This document shows, one piece after another, positions 12,608 to 25,860 of a DNA stretch of 64,000 nt. Origin of the DNA: Xylona heveae TC161 (Eukaryota > Ascomycota > Xylonomycetes > Xylonales > Xylonaceae); the NCBI RefSeq assembly GCF_001619985.1, contig NW_017264201.1, positions 1,240,001 through 1,304,000 of the forward strand. Reading direction: 5' to 3'. The notes under the pieces are model-generated. The model searched no databases. It had not been told where the DNA came from and saw only the letters and a list, made by a program, of their open reading frames with translations. Each line of letters starts with the position of its first letter. The first letter of the stretch is position 1. Both the position numbers and the translations under genes were made by a program.

Positions 12608-14344
12608 ACCCTTTGAACCATTCGAGCCGTGCCGGGATCGATTGCTATTAGTTTTCCAGTCACGACTGCTGGTAACAAGTATAACCGCGAATGCTTTAGG
12701 CTGCCCGGGGGAGGCTGCTAGTCCATGTACGGGCAACGCGCAGGCGCATCCTCACCCACACATCCCGCCTGGCCCTGATACCGGCGCGAAAACAGAAGTT
12801 TAAGGCCCCCCCCCCCCTCCGCCCGCCCAGGAGAGACAGAACAGGCAGGGCAGACAGACTGAAATGAAGCGACAGACCACAGATAGATGAACGAAGGGCC
12901 TAGAGCCAGACCCTCCCCGGCCGTTGCTTCTCTTTCCCTCCCCCCCCCCTTCCCTCTTATCCTCGCTACTTGCCCAACTCACCTTTCCTCATCACGACTA
13001 AATCTGCCCCAGCGCGTTCTTCCTCCGGACTTCCCCAAGCGCACCCACTAAATGCCTTGCCCACCCCAGAGTAATGTGTACGGAGGTAAAGCAAGCCAGA
13101 AATCCTCCCAGGCGGCTTCCCTAGACAAATCTGTTTCCCTCCACACGCGCACACACCCTACGCTCAAGAGGAAAAGAGGAAAAAAAAAGAAGCTCGACCC
13201 GTATCCGCCTTTTCACAACCAAACCCAACAGCCCACCCCTCGGCCGTGATCCAGATCGTTTTGGTTTGTTTCCCCTCGGCCCTTAATCGCATGGCTAGCA
13301 CCTGCACCAGTCCAACCACGCGAATGGTCACCTAATCCTGGCATACATAATACCTGAGAGTGCCACCGCCGCGGTGCCAGCCTTCAAGACCGCCATCCGC
13401 CCTCTAAAAGCGCCAGGTGAGAAAAACGTACTGGTGCACCCCTCCACTTGACCCCCATACAGTACCTGACCTTGCCGTCTTCTTACTCTCGTCTCCTCTT
13501 ACGTGGATTCTGTCGCTATCTGGTTCCCATCTGCCCAAGCCCAGCATTGCAAGACGTCGTGCGGGCCTTTCGATCAAGTTGCTTCAACTGCGAGCCAGCT
13601 CGCAGTGATAGATTTGAGCAGCATCTTCTCCTCTTCGTGCCTTTCAGAACCGTGGGTGTTCTTGCTTCTTCCTCTGTCTTCATCAGAGAAAGGTAACACG
13701 CGAGATTGCCTTGGTGAAGTTGGGACGGAAACACTTAAGCTTCATATCTATACAAGTCCATTGTTCACAGAACTTTCAATAAAGCCCATTCGACTTCTTT
13801 GGAAACGGCTTTCGGAAGCATCGACTCTCATAGTCATTTATCCTGTCCTCGGCTTGGAGCTCAGCGTTGATCAGGAGGACGATCCCCGCCATCATCTCCT
13901 CTACTGACATCAACGGCCACATCGTTAATCAACGACGCGAATTACTGGTCTCATTGTTAGACAAAGAGGATTGAAGCTTCGCCGACTCGTATTCGACCTT
14001 TCAAAGCGGTTAGTATATACGCATATTCTGGCTACCGGTCTGCTTAACGCTCCTCCACACGTTTCTCATCTCGACTATCAAGGCGATTCACACCATCATA
14101 TTCTTCCACGAGAGGTCTAACTCGCACCGACACATCCTGCCGGTTGCTGAGTAAAGCAGTGCCATCAGTCGAAGGATTTTTCAATCACCAGCTTTAACCC
14201 CAATAGAGATCGACACGGAGTTTCACTGCGCTTGACCTCCGTCATTACTTAACCCCCAATTAACCCCTCTTCCCCACCTGCCTCTGGCGGATTCCATCTA
14301 TATAAACCGTCAACGTGGCTTCCGCAGCTGTCCAGACGTCTTAC

Positions 14345-15766
14345 ATGAGTTCTGCTACTGATCCGATGGGCGCTCCCTCGAGCTTTGCTGCCCGAAGATC
14401 AGCTGCTTCAAATCTCCCAGCCTTCGAGCTTCCGCCTCCATCATTATCTGCTATCCAGCAAAAGTTCCCGTCATTCACCACCGTCAATGTACCGCAACCG
14501 TCTCCCGTCAACGCCAATGTCAACAGCGTCGGCAATCTCTTGACGCCACCGTCCCAAGCTCCCGGTGACGCACTAAGTCCTGTTTCCTCTGGACTTCATA
14601 GCGGGAGTTCTGGCTCCACCCAGGGTTTACCGGCGTACAGCCCGGGTGCAATCTGGGCCGCCGCTTCTCAGGGAGCGGCTGCTCCGTATACCCTCGGCTC
14701 CACACCAACCTATGGCACGCCGAATGTCATGAATCCGCTTCTCCCGCCGCGAGGAATGTTCTCACCCTCTTTTAACTCGCTGACCCGGAATAATACCAAC
14801 TCCCCAAGCGCAGCAGATGCACTTCCTCCGCCACCCTACGAACTCAGTCTGCCGCCTTTCCCTACATCCGCGTCCATGTCGGCCCCTGGAGCTCTGCCAG
14901 CATTGGCGGTACAGCAGCAAGCAATGGCGCTTCTGAGCGCACAAGCACCCACCAGTACAGCTGGCTCACAACCCTCTCCTATCCCGGCGTCTGATCCTTA
15001 TCACGCCCAAAGACAGCCTCCGACACCGTCCTATTACGGCGGATCTCAGTCGTCCTCAACGCCACATCAATCCCAGTACGCTGGATTCTCTGCTCCTTCG
15101 CCCAGTCAACAGAACCCTCTCAATGCTCGACACCCCTCCTCGCGACTATCGCCTCCTGGTGTTACGCAAGCTCCCATGCTCCAAGCCGCTGCAAATCCTC
15201 AACTAAATCATTACCCCCGAGCTCTTAGCGCATACTCTCTCCCTGCGATGCCCGGTCCAGTGATGTCGAACATGCACAGCCCGGGAGGACAGATGGCGCT
15301 CATCGGAAGTATGGCCAACGGCTTGCTTACGGGTTACCACGGACCACATGCAGCGGGCATCTCCCAGCTATACGGAGCCCATGCTCAACCGCCCCCTCAG
15401 CCTTCAAATGATCGGCCTTTTCGATGTGATCAATGCCCTCAAAGTTTCAATCGCAATCACGATCTGAAGCGGCACAAACGAATTCACCTTGCCGTGAAGC
15501 CTTTCCCGTGTGGGCATTGCGAGAAGAGCTTTTCCCGTAAAGATGCTTTGAAGGTAAGTTTGAATCGTGAAACCGGTATAGTTGTCCAAAAATTTGGAAT
15601 GCTAATTTCAAAATAGCGACATATCCTTGTGAAGGGCTGCGGAAAAAATCGTGACGAAAAGCACGAGGGTTCAGTCTCGCCCGTCGATAAGTCGGAAATA
15701 ATAAGCAACGACAGTGCCGACGAGGCCAATAGCATTTCAGGCCATCGTCCGAAGAATGAAATTTAG
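14345..15766 (+). CDS. msnA: C2H2 stress-response transcription factor (MsnA/Seb1/Msn2-like)
   Basis: Exons 14345-15553 and 15617-15766 give 452 residues; the 63-nt intron (GTAAGT donor) interrupts the second zinc finger. The first ~350 residues are low-complexity and rich in Ser, Pro, Ala and Gln. Finger 1 (about residues 361-382) contains CDQCPQSFNRNHDLKRHKR, and finger 2 contains CGHCEKSFSRKDALKRH followed by ILVKGCGKN. This pair, with a C-terminal Cys closing the second finger, matches my memory of fungal Seb1/MsnA proteins, nuclear factors that bind AGGGG stress elements. The chosen start is the first in-frame ATG; a possible splice acceptor about 10 nt upstream leaves open a longer N-terminus from an upstream exon. 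The gene follows a 7-kb gene-free region, fitting a large regulatory upstream sequence. Confidence 0.88.
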
Positions 15767-18077
15767 GCATGCGACTCTCTCCTTGACAGTTCCGTTTCAT
15801 ACTACAAAGCGTGTATATTTACGGCTACGAGCGGAAAGCGGCGTTCTCTGCGATTATTTTTTTTTTTTTTTTTTTGGTCGTTGTTGGGCTACAGATCAAC
15901 GAAGTGTTCGGTGTCGTTTGCCCATTAGGGACTATCAGAGTTGTATGATGAAGTCCTTGGATACCTCAGGAGCATGTACTGTTTTTAGGCGTCTTGCATC
16001 TGGCTCTGGGAGCAATCTTAAGGGATTTACATCTTTTTCTTATTCGTCTTTCATCTTTCTAAGTTCTAACATTTTTTTTTTCCTATGATTTTATCTTAGT
16101 GTGCTGCAGTCAAATCCTCGTTACACATATATGGAGCTGCCACTTCTCTATTTATCCTACGCCTTCCCCTTTTTTTTTTTCTTGGTTGAATTTGGATTAT
16201 CTATCAACTTGGTCGGATGCGCTCAGGGCTCAGGGCATAGGCATTGCATACTTTTGTAGCCACGGTGTGGTTAGTCCCGAGCGAGGACTCCTGGTATCTG
16301 ATTGTGATTCCCTGAAGTCTTAATTGAATTTACAGTGGTCTTCAAGTTGGTGTCATGCTCAAGTGTATGCGAATTTTGCCTGAGCTTCCTGGATAATTGC
16401 TTGCATATATTGTATTTAAGCTGTCAAGAATCAAGAAAGTCGCAAACAGAGTGGAGCGAAAGAATTGTATATGAAAAAAAAAAAAAAAAAAAAAAATGAA
16501 AATATAAAATGAACCAATCAAAGAGGCCAAGTGAGGATGGATTAAAATGTATCTTTACACGTACGTAGGATTCATGAATGAGTATTTGTCTCCACCTGGA
16601 GATGGCGCAAATTATACATTTCACTTTTGAAAATAAATAAACAGAAGTTGGACGGGGTGCATGGTCCAGCTGCTGGGGAAGCTGCAATGATCGACGAACA
16701 ACCGAGAACCCTGATTAGTCACGCTGCAAAGAGTTGCTGAATCAGCGTGGAGCTGCCCCCCTTTCCCCCGGGGCTGGAGAGCAGTTGGTCGATCCGAAAC
16801 GGCGGCCAACGGATTAACCTCCAATGATCTCTCGGCCCGTTAGCCCCCTGGTAGCCTCTATGGATGATCAACGGGACGACTGACCACCAGAATTTCTTAT
16901 ATAGACCTTTACCCTGCATGCACTTCCTTAAATACGCTCTTTTCCAGTTCTTCATACTAACAATGAGAACTTGCTTTGAATTGACACGTTATTATAGTTT
17001 TCTTTGCTTAATGTTTGATGTTTACTAGTTGGTTTGAGCCGAAACACCCCGCTGAAATCCCCTAGTATGTGCGAACCAGCGTGCGAAAGCGACGTGGTTT
17101 CGATTCCTCGAACGTTTTGCTTCGACCAAATAGGCCAATGCAAACAAGGGCCTCCTTGGCGTCTATTTTTGGATGAAAGGATATACGAGCAAAATAATTA
17201 TCCCGAATTGCCAATAGAAGAGACGGCATCCAATGCTGTAAGGACAAAAATGATTGGTGGAACCGCCTACGTGGTAATGCACATGCCTTCTGCACACTCT
17301 AAAACAGCTCGTTGCATGCATACTTTGAAGGTAAAAGCTGAGTCTGTTGAAAGCAAAGCCGTTGGCTCTTTATGTATGACTGTGGAGCCGAGATGAAGTG
17401 GCATTCCTTGGTGGTCTAAGGTGGTGTCGGAGGACGGGCACTTGACACATTCCTCACCATTCGGCTTCGCTTCGTCACAGTACTGCTCTACCAACAACAA
17501 ACACAAACATACTACCCTTTGCGTTTCTAGACTCCATTCTTCTCCTAGATAGGCAATTTGCCACTGGAACGCATTGCATGTTTCTCACCATGCGCACTTC
17601 TGCTTTGCTCGCTCCTTTCTAACATCATCGCACGAATCCCGCTGTGTCATCTTGGTGTCGTTTGTTGTTGTTGTTGTTGTTGTTGCCTTCCTTCAACCTC
17701 AGCTTGAGCAGGAGCAGTGGCTCAGTCTTTAGACAGAGGCAATACTAAGCCTACCCAAGGTCGGTGATTTACATGCAAACCAAGAGTATCTTCATATTGA
17801 CCGGCCTTCCTTCAGACGAGCACAGGAAAGGGTTCAATCTGAGAGCTTCATTGGCTTCCAGATAAACCAAACATCCCAGCTGGATAAATAGTGCCACACT
17901 GGTTTCATGATGCGGCGTGGATAGCTATTGACAACACTTGCTCACCACCAAAAACCCAATCGAGGAATTGAAGGATCCAATAATTCTAGTGCTCTGCCCC
18001 TAGAGGATCCCTCACACTCTGAACAACGTCGAAACGGAAGACTCCTGTCCCCTGACGGACTGTTTTGGCTAGAAACC
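15767..18077. other. Intergenic between C2H2 factor and kinase
   Basis: 2.3 kb with no credible gene. It contains long homopolymer runs (T near 15855-15874, A near 16470-16495), the 3' flank of the C2H2 factor, and towards the right end a TTG microsatellite and the probable promoter and leader of the kinase gene. A 120-codon open frame at 17034-17396 lacks recognisable features and is not annotated. Confidence 0.5.
17662..17685. repeat. TTG microsatellite
   Basis: Eight TTG-type trinucleotides in the upstream region of the kinase gene. Confidence 0.85.
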
Positions 18078-21000
18078 ATGGGGCCTACCAACGCGCACGA
18101 CAGACCGCCGACGAGGAGACAAATTCTTGGAGACGCAACCTCGAGAGCGAATGTTTCTCGGCCATCAAACAGACGCCCAACTACTGACAACAGCTTTTCG
18201 TCGCCAATACCACATCATGAATCCCTTAAGCCTGGAGGCAATCTTGCGGCAGTTTCGGATTTCCCCTCCCCAAAGGTGGCCGCCGGAAATCCAAGAGTCT
18301 CCGCTGTCGTAAATGAAGACGTTTACAACTCCAACCGCAACTCCCAAATATCCACAACGTCGACAAAAGCATCAGGGAAGAGAAAAACACATATAGGCCC
18401 ATGGCAGCTAGGTAGAACGCTCGGAAAAGGAGCCACAGCTCGGGTGAGACTGGCGAGAAATGTTATCACGGGCCAATTTGCTGCAGTCAAGGTCGTTTCC
18501 AAGAAATCAGCGGTTCGAACCAGAGCAACAAGTCTCGCTGGCTTGGATGCTTTGGCAGCTGCGGCTGATGGGGAAGATGCTCCGACTATGCCGTTTGGCA
18601 TTGAGCGCGAGGTTGTATTGATGAGACTCCTTCAACATCCCAACGTGATCAATTTGTATGACGTTTGGGAGAACCATGGAGAGCTGTGAGTCGACTTTTT
18701 TTTTTTTTTTTTTTATTTGCTTGCACACGATCATAACCTTTGCTGATATTCATAACTTTTTGACCTCCAGATATTTGGTCCTCGAGCATGTTGAAGGGGG
18801 CGAGCTTTTTGATTATGTTGCGAACAACGGCCGGCTCCCCGAATGGGAAGCTGTCCGCTTATTTCGACAGCTCATCGCTGGCTTATCTCATTGCCACCGA
18901 TTCAATGTTTATCATCGGGACCTCAAGCCGGAGAACATACTTCTTGACCGAGACTGCAACGTGAAGCTGGCCGATTTTGGAATGGCTGCCCTTCAACCGG
19001 TGGGTGTCTTGCTTGAGACATCTTGCGGGAGCCCGCATTATGCAGCCCCGGAAGTTCTCAGCGGCCATCGTTATCGTGGAGACAAGGTTGATATATGGTC
19101 TTGTGGTGTTGTGCTTTACACCATGATTGCCGGACAACTGCCCTTTAATGGGCCCACACTGGCGGACATTTTCAAGCAGGTGAAGCTCGGACGCCTGATG
19201 ATGCCAACCGATATGAGCATGGAAGCGAGGGATCTAATTCATCGAATGCTTCGTCGAGATCCAAATGTTCGTATCGACATGGCCGGCGTACGGCAGCACC
19301 CTTTGATGACGAAATACAAGCCCGAAGGGGGATATACCGGAATTGATTCTACGCTAGAAGCATGGGCTGATATATCACCGTACGACCTTAACCAAGAGTA
19401 TCAGAGACCGATTGGCGGTCGAGACGAGATTGACAAGGAGCTCCTACGAAATTTGCAAACGCTATGGCACAGGGAAACCAAAGAGGACTTGATCAAAAAG
19501 CTGCTAGATCACGAGTAGGTGCACTAGACTCTCTCTCGGATACCTCCATCTTCTGACAAAAAAAATCCTCTGTAGACCGAATCAACAAAAGTACTTTTAC
19601 CGCGCTCTCATGAAATATAGAGAGGACCAGTTGGAGAATTTTGCCGGGGCAGCGCTAGGATACTCGGCAAGTGATTACCATCATAGCAAGCCAGCTGCCC
19701 GAGGAAGGACTCCAGTCAGGCAGCAATCTCAGTATTCGATCATCTCTTCCGATTACATTCACCCGCGGGATGCGTATTATGACGAACCGAGAGTAGCAAA
19801 GACCGGTGACAGCTACGATCCTTTCCGAGCCTCGTCGGGGCCAATGGGCGAGGCGCGAGCATCTTATGCTAACGTAACGGTCCATCGGGGCCGTCAACCT
19901 CACACCAGACATGCAGCGACCATCAGGAGCCATGGACCATCCAGCTCTCGGGCTTCGGTTGCAACATCCCGCAGATCCCATCGCGCTGCACGTCGAGATG
20001 GACATGACTCTAGGAGCTCTTTAGTCAGCTCGCAGTATCCAAGTAGTCCACCAGTTCTTGTGCCGCGAGGCTCCCGACGCAAGAGAGGGGTGAGCTTCTC
20101 TCATCTCCGAAAGCGAGTTCCCTCGGGCAGCCCTGAAGTGGTCACGCAGAGACTAGAATCGCCACGGACCCCAGTTCGGTCGTCTCCGTTTATGGGGTCG
20201 AACTACACCGCAGCCAGCCGACTCGCCACGTACGGGGACGATAGTCCGATACCGACTCGGGAACAAATTGTGCGGTCTCGAAAGGGCCCAGCTGTCGTGG
20301 AGACGAATGTCCCTCGAACAAAAAAGTCTCGCGTCCCCAGCCATGCTTGGAATGATGAGACGAGACATGTTAGCAGTGAGCTGGAGAAATTCTGCGATGA
20401 GCTCTTCAATGGGCCGCCGGTATCTGAACTTCAAGGATCTACACCTGCCGAGAAGCCCAACGGCAAACAACCCAACCATGGGGACACATTACGATCGGTG
20501 TCTGTGAATGGCCCAACCCCTCATAGCAGATCTGTTGCGGGTGTAAATATTGCATCTCTGAAATGTCAGACGCTCACAGCTTCTTACTCTCGCCAAGGAG
20601 CATTTCCTGACCAACAAGTCGATTCCGAGGGAGAAATGGAGACATCTGGCCGCCGGATTCACGACCGGGATGAATCTGAAGGGTACTTGGACGATGTTAT
20701 CGCTCACCTTGACCGTCTCATGCAGCCCAGTACAGCCGCTCACGACATTCAGGATATGAACAGACGAATCGCATCTGCGCCGGGTCCTCGAACTCCCATG
20801 AGCCAAATACATCTCCCTGCAATATCTGAAGAAGGCCGCTTCTCTGATGCTGATGCCTCGCAAGGTAGCTTGGATGAAATTTTTGGAATGAGGTCAGTCT
20901 CGCAGCCAATGACGACCACTCGGCAGGCTCAATCGCTCCGACGAGAGGTACACGAGTTGGAGACTATTCGTTTGGTTGGCAAACCGCCGCAGAATGTGCC

Positions 21001-22105
21001 CGCCGATGCGATACCAGCTCTTAACATTCGCAAAAGAAACGTCGAGAGAGTCTTGGGGGCACCGAATGGCAGACCCATGCCAGAAAAGAATACGCGCAAA
21101 AGTCCTATGCTCGACTTTGTAGATATCGAAGACGAGATGGCTCATGGACAATCGGACAATGTGGGTGGCCGCAAAGGAAGCGGCGACCAAAAGTTGAAGA
21201 GCTGGTTCAAACGACGGTCGAAGCATATGTCGGAAGGTTCGCGAGAGACGAGTGCAAGCTATGAAAGCTCCCAGGAGAAGCAGAACAAGGACGCACGAGC
21301 AGTCGATTCCACGGGCGACAAACGGTTTAGTGGAGCTTCTCAAAGAACAACAACCTTTCCAGCACAGCCGGGTTCACGCAAGTCTTCAGGGGCAAGCAAA
21401 AAGGGTCTTTTTCGAATGTTTGGTAAACGCGAGTCTGGACACGAAGACGAAGAGATTCTTCCCTACGGTAAATATAATGTTTCAGCAATTGTACATATTC
21501 GACCGACTAATGAAACAATCTAGGTGATTCCGTCAGGGATAACGATATGGCTTCAGATGTAGTCGTCAAAAACAAGCGGAACCAGCGTAAGCGAGTCAGT
21601 GAGAGACTGGTCGAGGACGTTCACTTCCGCTCGGCACAGCCACAGCAGAGCTGGTTTATGCGATTGTTTCATATCAAGCCTGCTACGGCCCTAATGTGCT
21701 TTGCCACCACCAAAACGAAGGCCCGCCGAGAAGTAGCTACCGTCCTCAGGGGCTGGAGAAAATATGGACTCCGGGATGTTGCAGTTGACGCGCAGCGCAG
21801 CTTGGTTTTTGGACGAGTCGATCAGAATAATTGTGAGTCTTTCTTATCCAAAATATTTTTTATTTTCTGGGTAGCTGACTAGACCAGACCTTCGAATCAA
21901 GGAAGTGGAGTTTGTTTGCGAGGTCATGACTGTCCTTGAACATGGAAGACGAGCACAACTCAGTATTGCTCGATTTACGCAACAGCGAGGAGCCGCTTCA
22001 AGCTTTCACAAGGTCGTTGGTACTCTCGAGGCGGTCATGAAGTCGAGGGACATATTGGTAAAGGATTCGAAGAAGAGGGCAGAAATATGCAAAGTTCTTG
22101 GATGA
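18078..22105 (+). CDS. gin4: Nim1-related Ser/Thr kinase (Gin4/Hsl1/Cdr2-like)
   Basis: Five exons (18078-18685, 18771-19514, 19576-21467, 21524-21832, 21888-22105) give 1256 residues. The kinase domain starts near residue 107 with the glycine loop LGKGATARV; Lys138 sits in AAVKVV, Asp253 in HRDLKPEN, Asp271 in DFG, and the activation loop has SCGSPHYAAPE. It is followed by a segment matching the Gin4/Hsl1 linker (NQQKYFYRALMKYRED), a ~600-residue disordered Ser/Arg-rich region, and a C-terminal KA1-like domain in which the last ~130 residues include FHIKPATALMCFATTK. Family members act at the septin collar and link bud or septum formation to Cdk1 control through Wee1. Intron 1 contains a long poly-T tract. 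The start is the first in-frame ATG after upstream stops; residues before it are not excluded. Whether it is the Gin4 or Hsl1 orthologue cannot be settled by eye. Confidence 0.92.
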
Positions 22106-22940
22106 GTCTGATCATTGTCGGCTTTTGCTTGCATTCTTGTAGTAGCCTTGAGCCAGCGCTACTGATATTTTATCCGGTATTCATCAGAGCTGGTGGTCTA
22201 CCAGCTCTCATTTTGTCTATCACGCTTTCATTAGCATTATTTACGCGGAGCAACCAGTCCTGCATTCTGACAGGTTTTCCACCGTTACAAGCATCAGGAC
22301 GGTCTTTCTTTTAAAACATCATTTCCTTTTCTTTTTCTTGATTTCCCGCCTATCGTTTCCTTTTTTCGATATTCATGTCAATTTTGGGGTAGCGCCTCCA
22401 GTGCAGCCCTTTCCAGGATCAGGACAGGATCTCGCAAATAACATTGTCCCACTGTTGCCCCTTTTCTTACTTAAAAATAGCCATCCATCCTGCGCATCTC
22501 GTCGCAGACCTCCTGACCATACTTCTTCTGCAATATAACAGTCCTATCAATGCACATTACGCCGTTTTAATTAATACTTTTTTCCTTTTCTTCTTCTTTT
22601 CTTTCCTTCCTTTCTTTCCTTCTTTTACTTTCTTTACTTTCTTTGCTGTCTTTACTTTCCTTTCTATCATTTCTTTCCTTTGTCTTACTATCGACGCAAG
22701 TATTGTTAAAAACTTAATCCTAGACATAATCCCGCAACTTAGCACGCCGAAACGTCTCGTTGCAAATAATAAACTGATTACCGCAGTTTTCGAATACATG
22801 GAACATGTCGTCCTAAATGATCTGATGATTCTTTAACATCCGGTTCATCCTGGGCTAAGACTCCTTGATCGGAGTTTTTCATGGCATGGTGATGTGGTGT
22901 ACCGCGGTGTATTATCATCGTCGACCGTGGTGTACTATCT

Positions 22941-23050
22941 GTCCAGTATCCCTTTAGTTTCCGTCGAGGGTCCCTTCGATATCCCTTTACTATCCCTCCG
23001 ATATCCCTCCAGAACCCTTTCGACATCCCGCCAGTATCCCTCCAGTATAC
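22941..23050. repeat. 11-bp minisatellite, ten degenerate copies
   Basis: Ten consecutive 11-nt units with consensus about CTCCAGTATCC; each keeps a recognisable pyrimidine start and mostly ends TCC. The period holds exactly over 110 nt with no insertion. Since 11 is not a multiple of three, the repeated tryptophan/arginine-rich minus-strand translation across it is a by-product. Confidence 0.85.
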
Positions 23051-23537
23051 CTTAGGCACTCGTCACGAATGACGACATCTGGAAATGGCATCTCAGTCTA
23101 ATCCACGGAAGCTTTGTTGATGCCCGCTATGCAACACCGGGGCGAAGTTCGACCCGACAGTCTATCTTATGTATAGGTGGTTAGCGGGCTGCGGAGAGTT
23201 CATTTAATTCATTGAGGTTCATAATGTTCATTTACCTTTACATTTAAGTTATTTACCTTATGAATGTAAAATGGGTCCTGGATTCCTGGTCTTTATTATT
23301 CTCTTTTCTTTCCCGTCTTTCCGTCCCCTCTCCTCTCATCCCGCTCTTTTCTTGTCTACTGCCGGAGGAGGAGGGGGTTGGGGTCTTGTTTTGCCCTTGG
23401 GAAGCTTGGAAGTACCTGGAGTGTGTGATGTGACCGTCATTGCTCGGCTGTTACTTATTGCCATTGCCGTTGCGGTTAAACGTTGCTGTTACTTTTTCTT
23501 GCAGATTGTTACTCGTCAGATATTGCTAATACTATAC

Positions 23538-23722
23538 TCAATGCTCAGTGCTCAGTGCTCAGTTCAATGTGGCTGCCAAGTCTGGTCCACAGTCTGCCGT
23601 CCGCTGTCCACCATCTGCCGTCCAAGTCGATAGTCCGCTCCGCAGTCCAGTCCGCAGTCCACGCTACACAGTCATAGTTCGCACTCCGCACTCCACAGTC
23701 CGGTCCGCACTCCACAGGGTCG
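23538..23722. repeat. TGCTCAG and CAGTCC/CACTCC repeats
   Basis: Three perfect TGCTCAG units at 23542-23562 are followed by irregular clusters of CAGTCC, CCGTCC, CACTCC and GCAGTCCA words up to about 23720. Confidence 0.7.
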
Positions 23723-23820
23723 GCACGCTTCTGTATGAGACTCTAGGAATAGTCGTGTTGTCGTATTGTCATGTAGTAGTATCATTGTTAGTTTTGTAAG
23801 GTTTGGACAGTGGAGGCGGG

Positions 23821-23867
23821 CATTGACATTGTCCATTGTCCATTGACATTGACATTGACATTGACAT
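23821..23867. repeat. CATTGA/CATTGT hexamer repeat
   Basis: About eight hexamers; the right half is a clean (CATTGA)n run and the left half alternates with CATTGT and TCCATT variants. Confidence 0.85.
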
Positions 23868-24277
23868 CGTTCATACTTCATCCTTCAACATTTCGTCGTC
23901 TCATCTTGTCGAAGTGTAAGCAGACTCAAACAGCTACATATATAGATCAGCTATATATATATATGGGGTATTTAATATGGCACGTAGAAGGTGCAAAAGG
24001 TACCTATATAAGGTAAACAATAATATAAGCTACCTACCTAGGTAGTTAGGGGCTAGGTATATAAGGGGGTATATAAGGAAGTATAGTAAACATGTATTGC
24101 TCAATGCATATGTGTGCTGCTCGTCTCATCTCAGATTCATATAAGACGTCCCCCCACCTGAGTAGCTCGTGTTTTTGGACAAATACTATAAACCATGAAC
24201 TATAACAAGGAGCATGAGCATGAGATGAGTATGAGAGGGTATGAGAAGAGCATGGGCGTAGGCGTAGGTAAAAGTAG

Positions 24278-24322
24278 ATGCGGTGTATGCGGTGTATGCG
24301 GAGTATGCGGAGTATGTGGAGA
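24278..24322. repeat. 9-bp tandem array, five copies
   Basis: Units ATGCGGTGT, ATGCGGTGT, ATGCGGAGT, ATGCGGAGT and ATGTGGAGA follow one another without spacing. Confidence 0.88.
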
Positions 24323-25840
24323 ATAAACGTACCCCTGAGTCGCATAGACCCGCTGAAGATGCTGAAGATGCAGAGGCCCGGAGGGGCCGGAGGGGATCAA
24401 AGCACATGCACGACACAAGACACAAGATACAAGATACTTTTTGACAAGTAAAATCGGTTTCATGCCAAGTTAATTACTCCTGTACTTGTAGCTTAAGGTG
24501 TAGGAGGTAAGTCGTGGTCTAGCTCGCAGGAGTCAGGACGTAGGTCTAGCTCAATCAACACGGGGGTTCACTCCGAGGTTAATAATTGTGAGCATCTCAT
24601 CTACAGCACCTACCTTACCTAGAGATATTAAGGAAATAGGAGGTATATACGGTATAGTAAGTATAGTGTTTAAGTCATGGCTAGCTATACGTTCAGGAGC
24701 TACAGAGTACCTATTTACGGGCAATAAGTTACTGTTGGCGCTTGAGTAAAGTCTAATCAACACCGAGCTTGCATTTGACTCGACGACGGTAGAGCTTTCA
24801 TTATCCACTATCCGGTTATACACGGCTATTCGAGTTCAATAAGCTGTACCTCCCATGATTTGAGAATGTACCTTACGTATCTACCTCACTATTCTCCTTC
24901 CCGCCGTGAAACTAATACGAGACATAAAGGGACTCCTCCCCAGAGGCCATCATCTACGTCAAACAATCTAATGCGAGGAGAACGAGGGTCTCGCTGGGGG
25001 GCTGACAAATATCCAGCCCAGCTGATCGACATTATGTCAACGATTGCGAATCGGTTCTGCTCAGCGTGTGTACTCCGTAGCTGAGCTATATCCAATAAAC
25101 GCCACGTCCACTGGTCGGACGCGTATATATTGGGATCTTCCCAGCACAGAGCGGGCCGTTTTCGAAGCGGAAATCACGAACTATTGTCTCGTGCGAGCCG
25201 CGTACCCTGGAGAAGGGCGTCTTTGCCCGCGGTACATTGGTCTGCCGCACTGACCCTTGAGAAACCAAAAGGGAGCTTGAAGTGACTTTTTCGTCCAAGG
25301 TCAAGGTATATTCATACTGTAATAGACAGACTGGGGCTGAAATGGACGCAAGCTGGTTCATGCATCAGTCACCTTGACTAGATCTCAGGGCAGTCCAACA
25401 GTCCTATGGTCTTTCGGCTTCAGTCCGATGACGTGGAACCAGAAGTCGATCCTCTGGGGCGAGGTCCAAAACCCAAAAGGAACTGGTACAGAGTCCTGTA
25501 TTGTGATGGTACAAGTATTCTGCTCATCCAATTCATTTGGTCTCAAAGGAACCTAGGTCCTTTGGACCTTGGACAAGAGTAGACGGAGCGGTCTAAAGAA
25601 ATTAGGGTGCTGTTCGGGTCGGTCGTGGCGTTCCCGGTCGCGACACGACAGCGTGACTGTTGTTCTTCTCGCCCTTTTTGCAACTGGGTCTGGCTCCGCA
25701 CCGGCCCACGCATGGCTTCCTTTTACCGAACCCACCGTTCAATTTCCACCCGTCCCACGCGAAAAGACCCAAGAACCAGACTCCATGTCAAGGACGGGTA
25801 CAAGTCGGCCGGCCAGCTTGAAAATAGGTAGGTCACCACG

Positions 25841-25860
25841 GGTACGGTACGGTGCGGTGC
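25841..25860. repeat. GGTAC/GGTGC pentamer repeat
   Basis: Two GGTAC units followed by two GGTGC units in a gene-free region. The same GGTGC unit is repeated four times at 34927-34946. Confidence 0.85.

Larger units (their letters stand above)
7252..14344. other. 7.1-kb stretch without a supportable gene
   Basis: Many short open frames are present, but none has recognisable domains or joins into a convincing spliced gene. The left end includes the transporter 3' flank with T-rich runs near 7390-7430. One TACTCCGTA lies at 8532-8540, and CAA and ACTCG short repeats lie further on. The right end (about 12.8-14.3 kb) is pyrimidine-rich and probably forms the long promoter and leader of the MsnA-like gene. 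A TATATAAA word at 14299-14306 and a TTCCGCAG possible acceptor at about 14336 lie just before its start codon, so a leader intron is possible. Confidence 0.5.

Noticed and set aside
17034-17396. 120-codon plus-strand open frame
   Set aside because: No motif, no neighbouring exon that extends it, and similar-length frames occur on the other strand.
24550-24765. Possible solo LTR-like remnant
   Set aside because: TGTTGATT recurs about 200 bp apart on the minus strand, which recalls LTR ends, but no matching second copy, target duplication or internal region was found.
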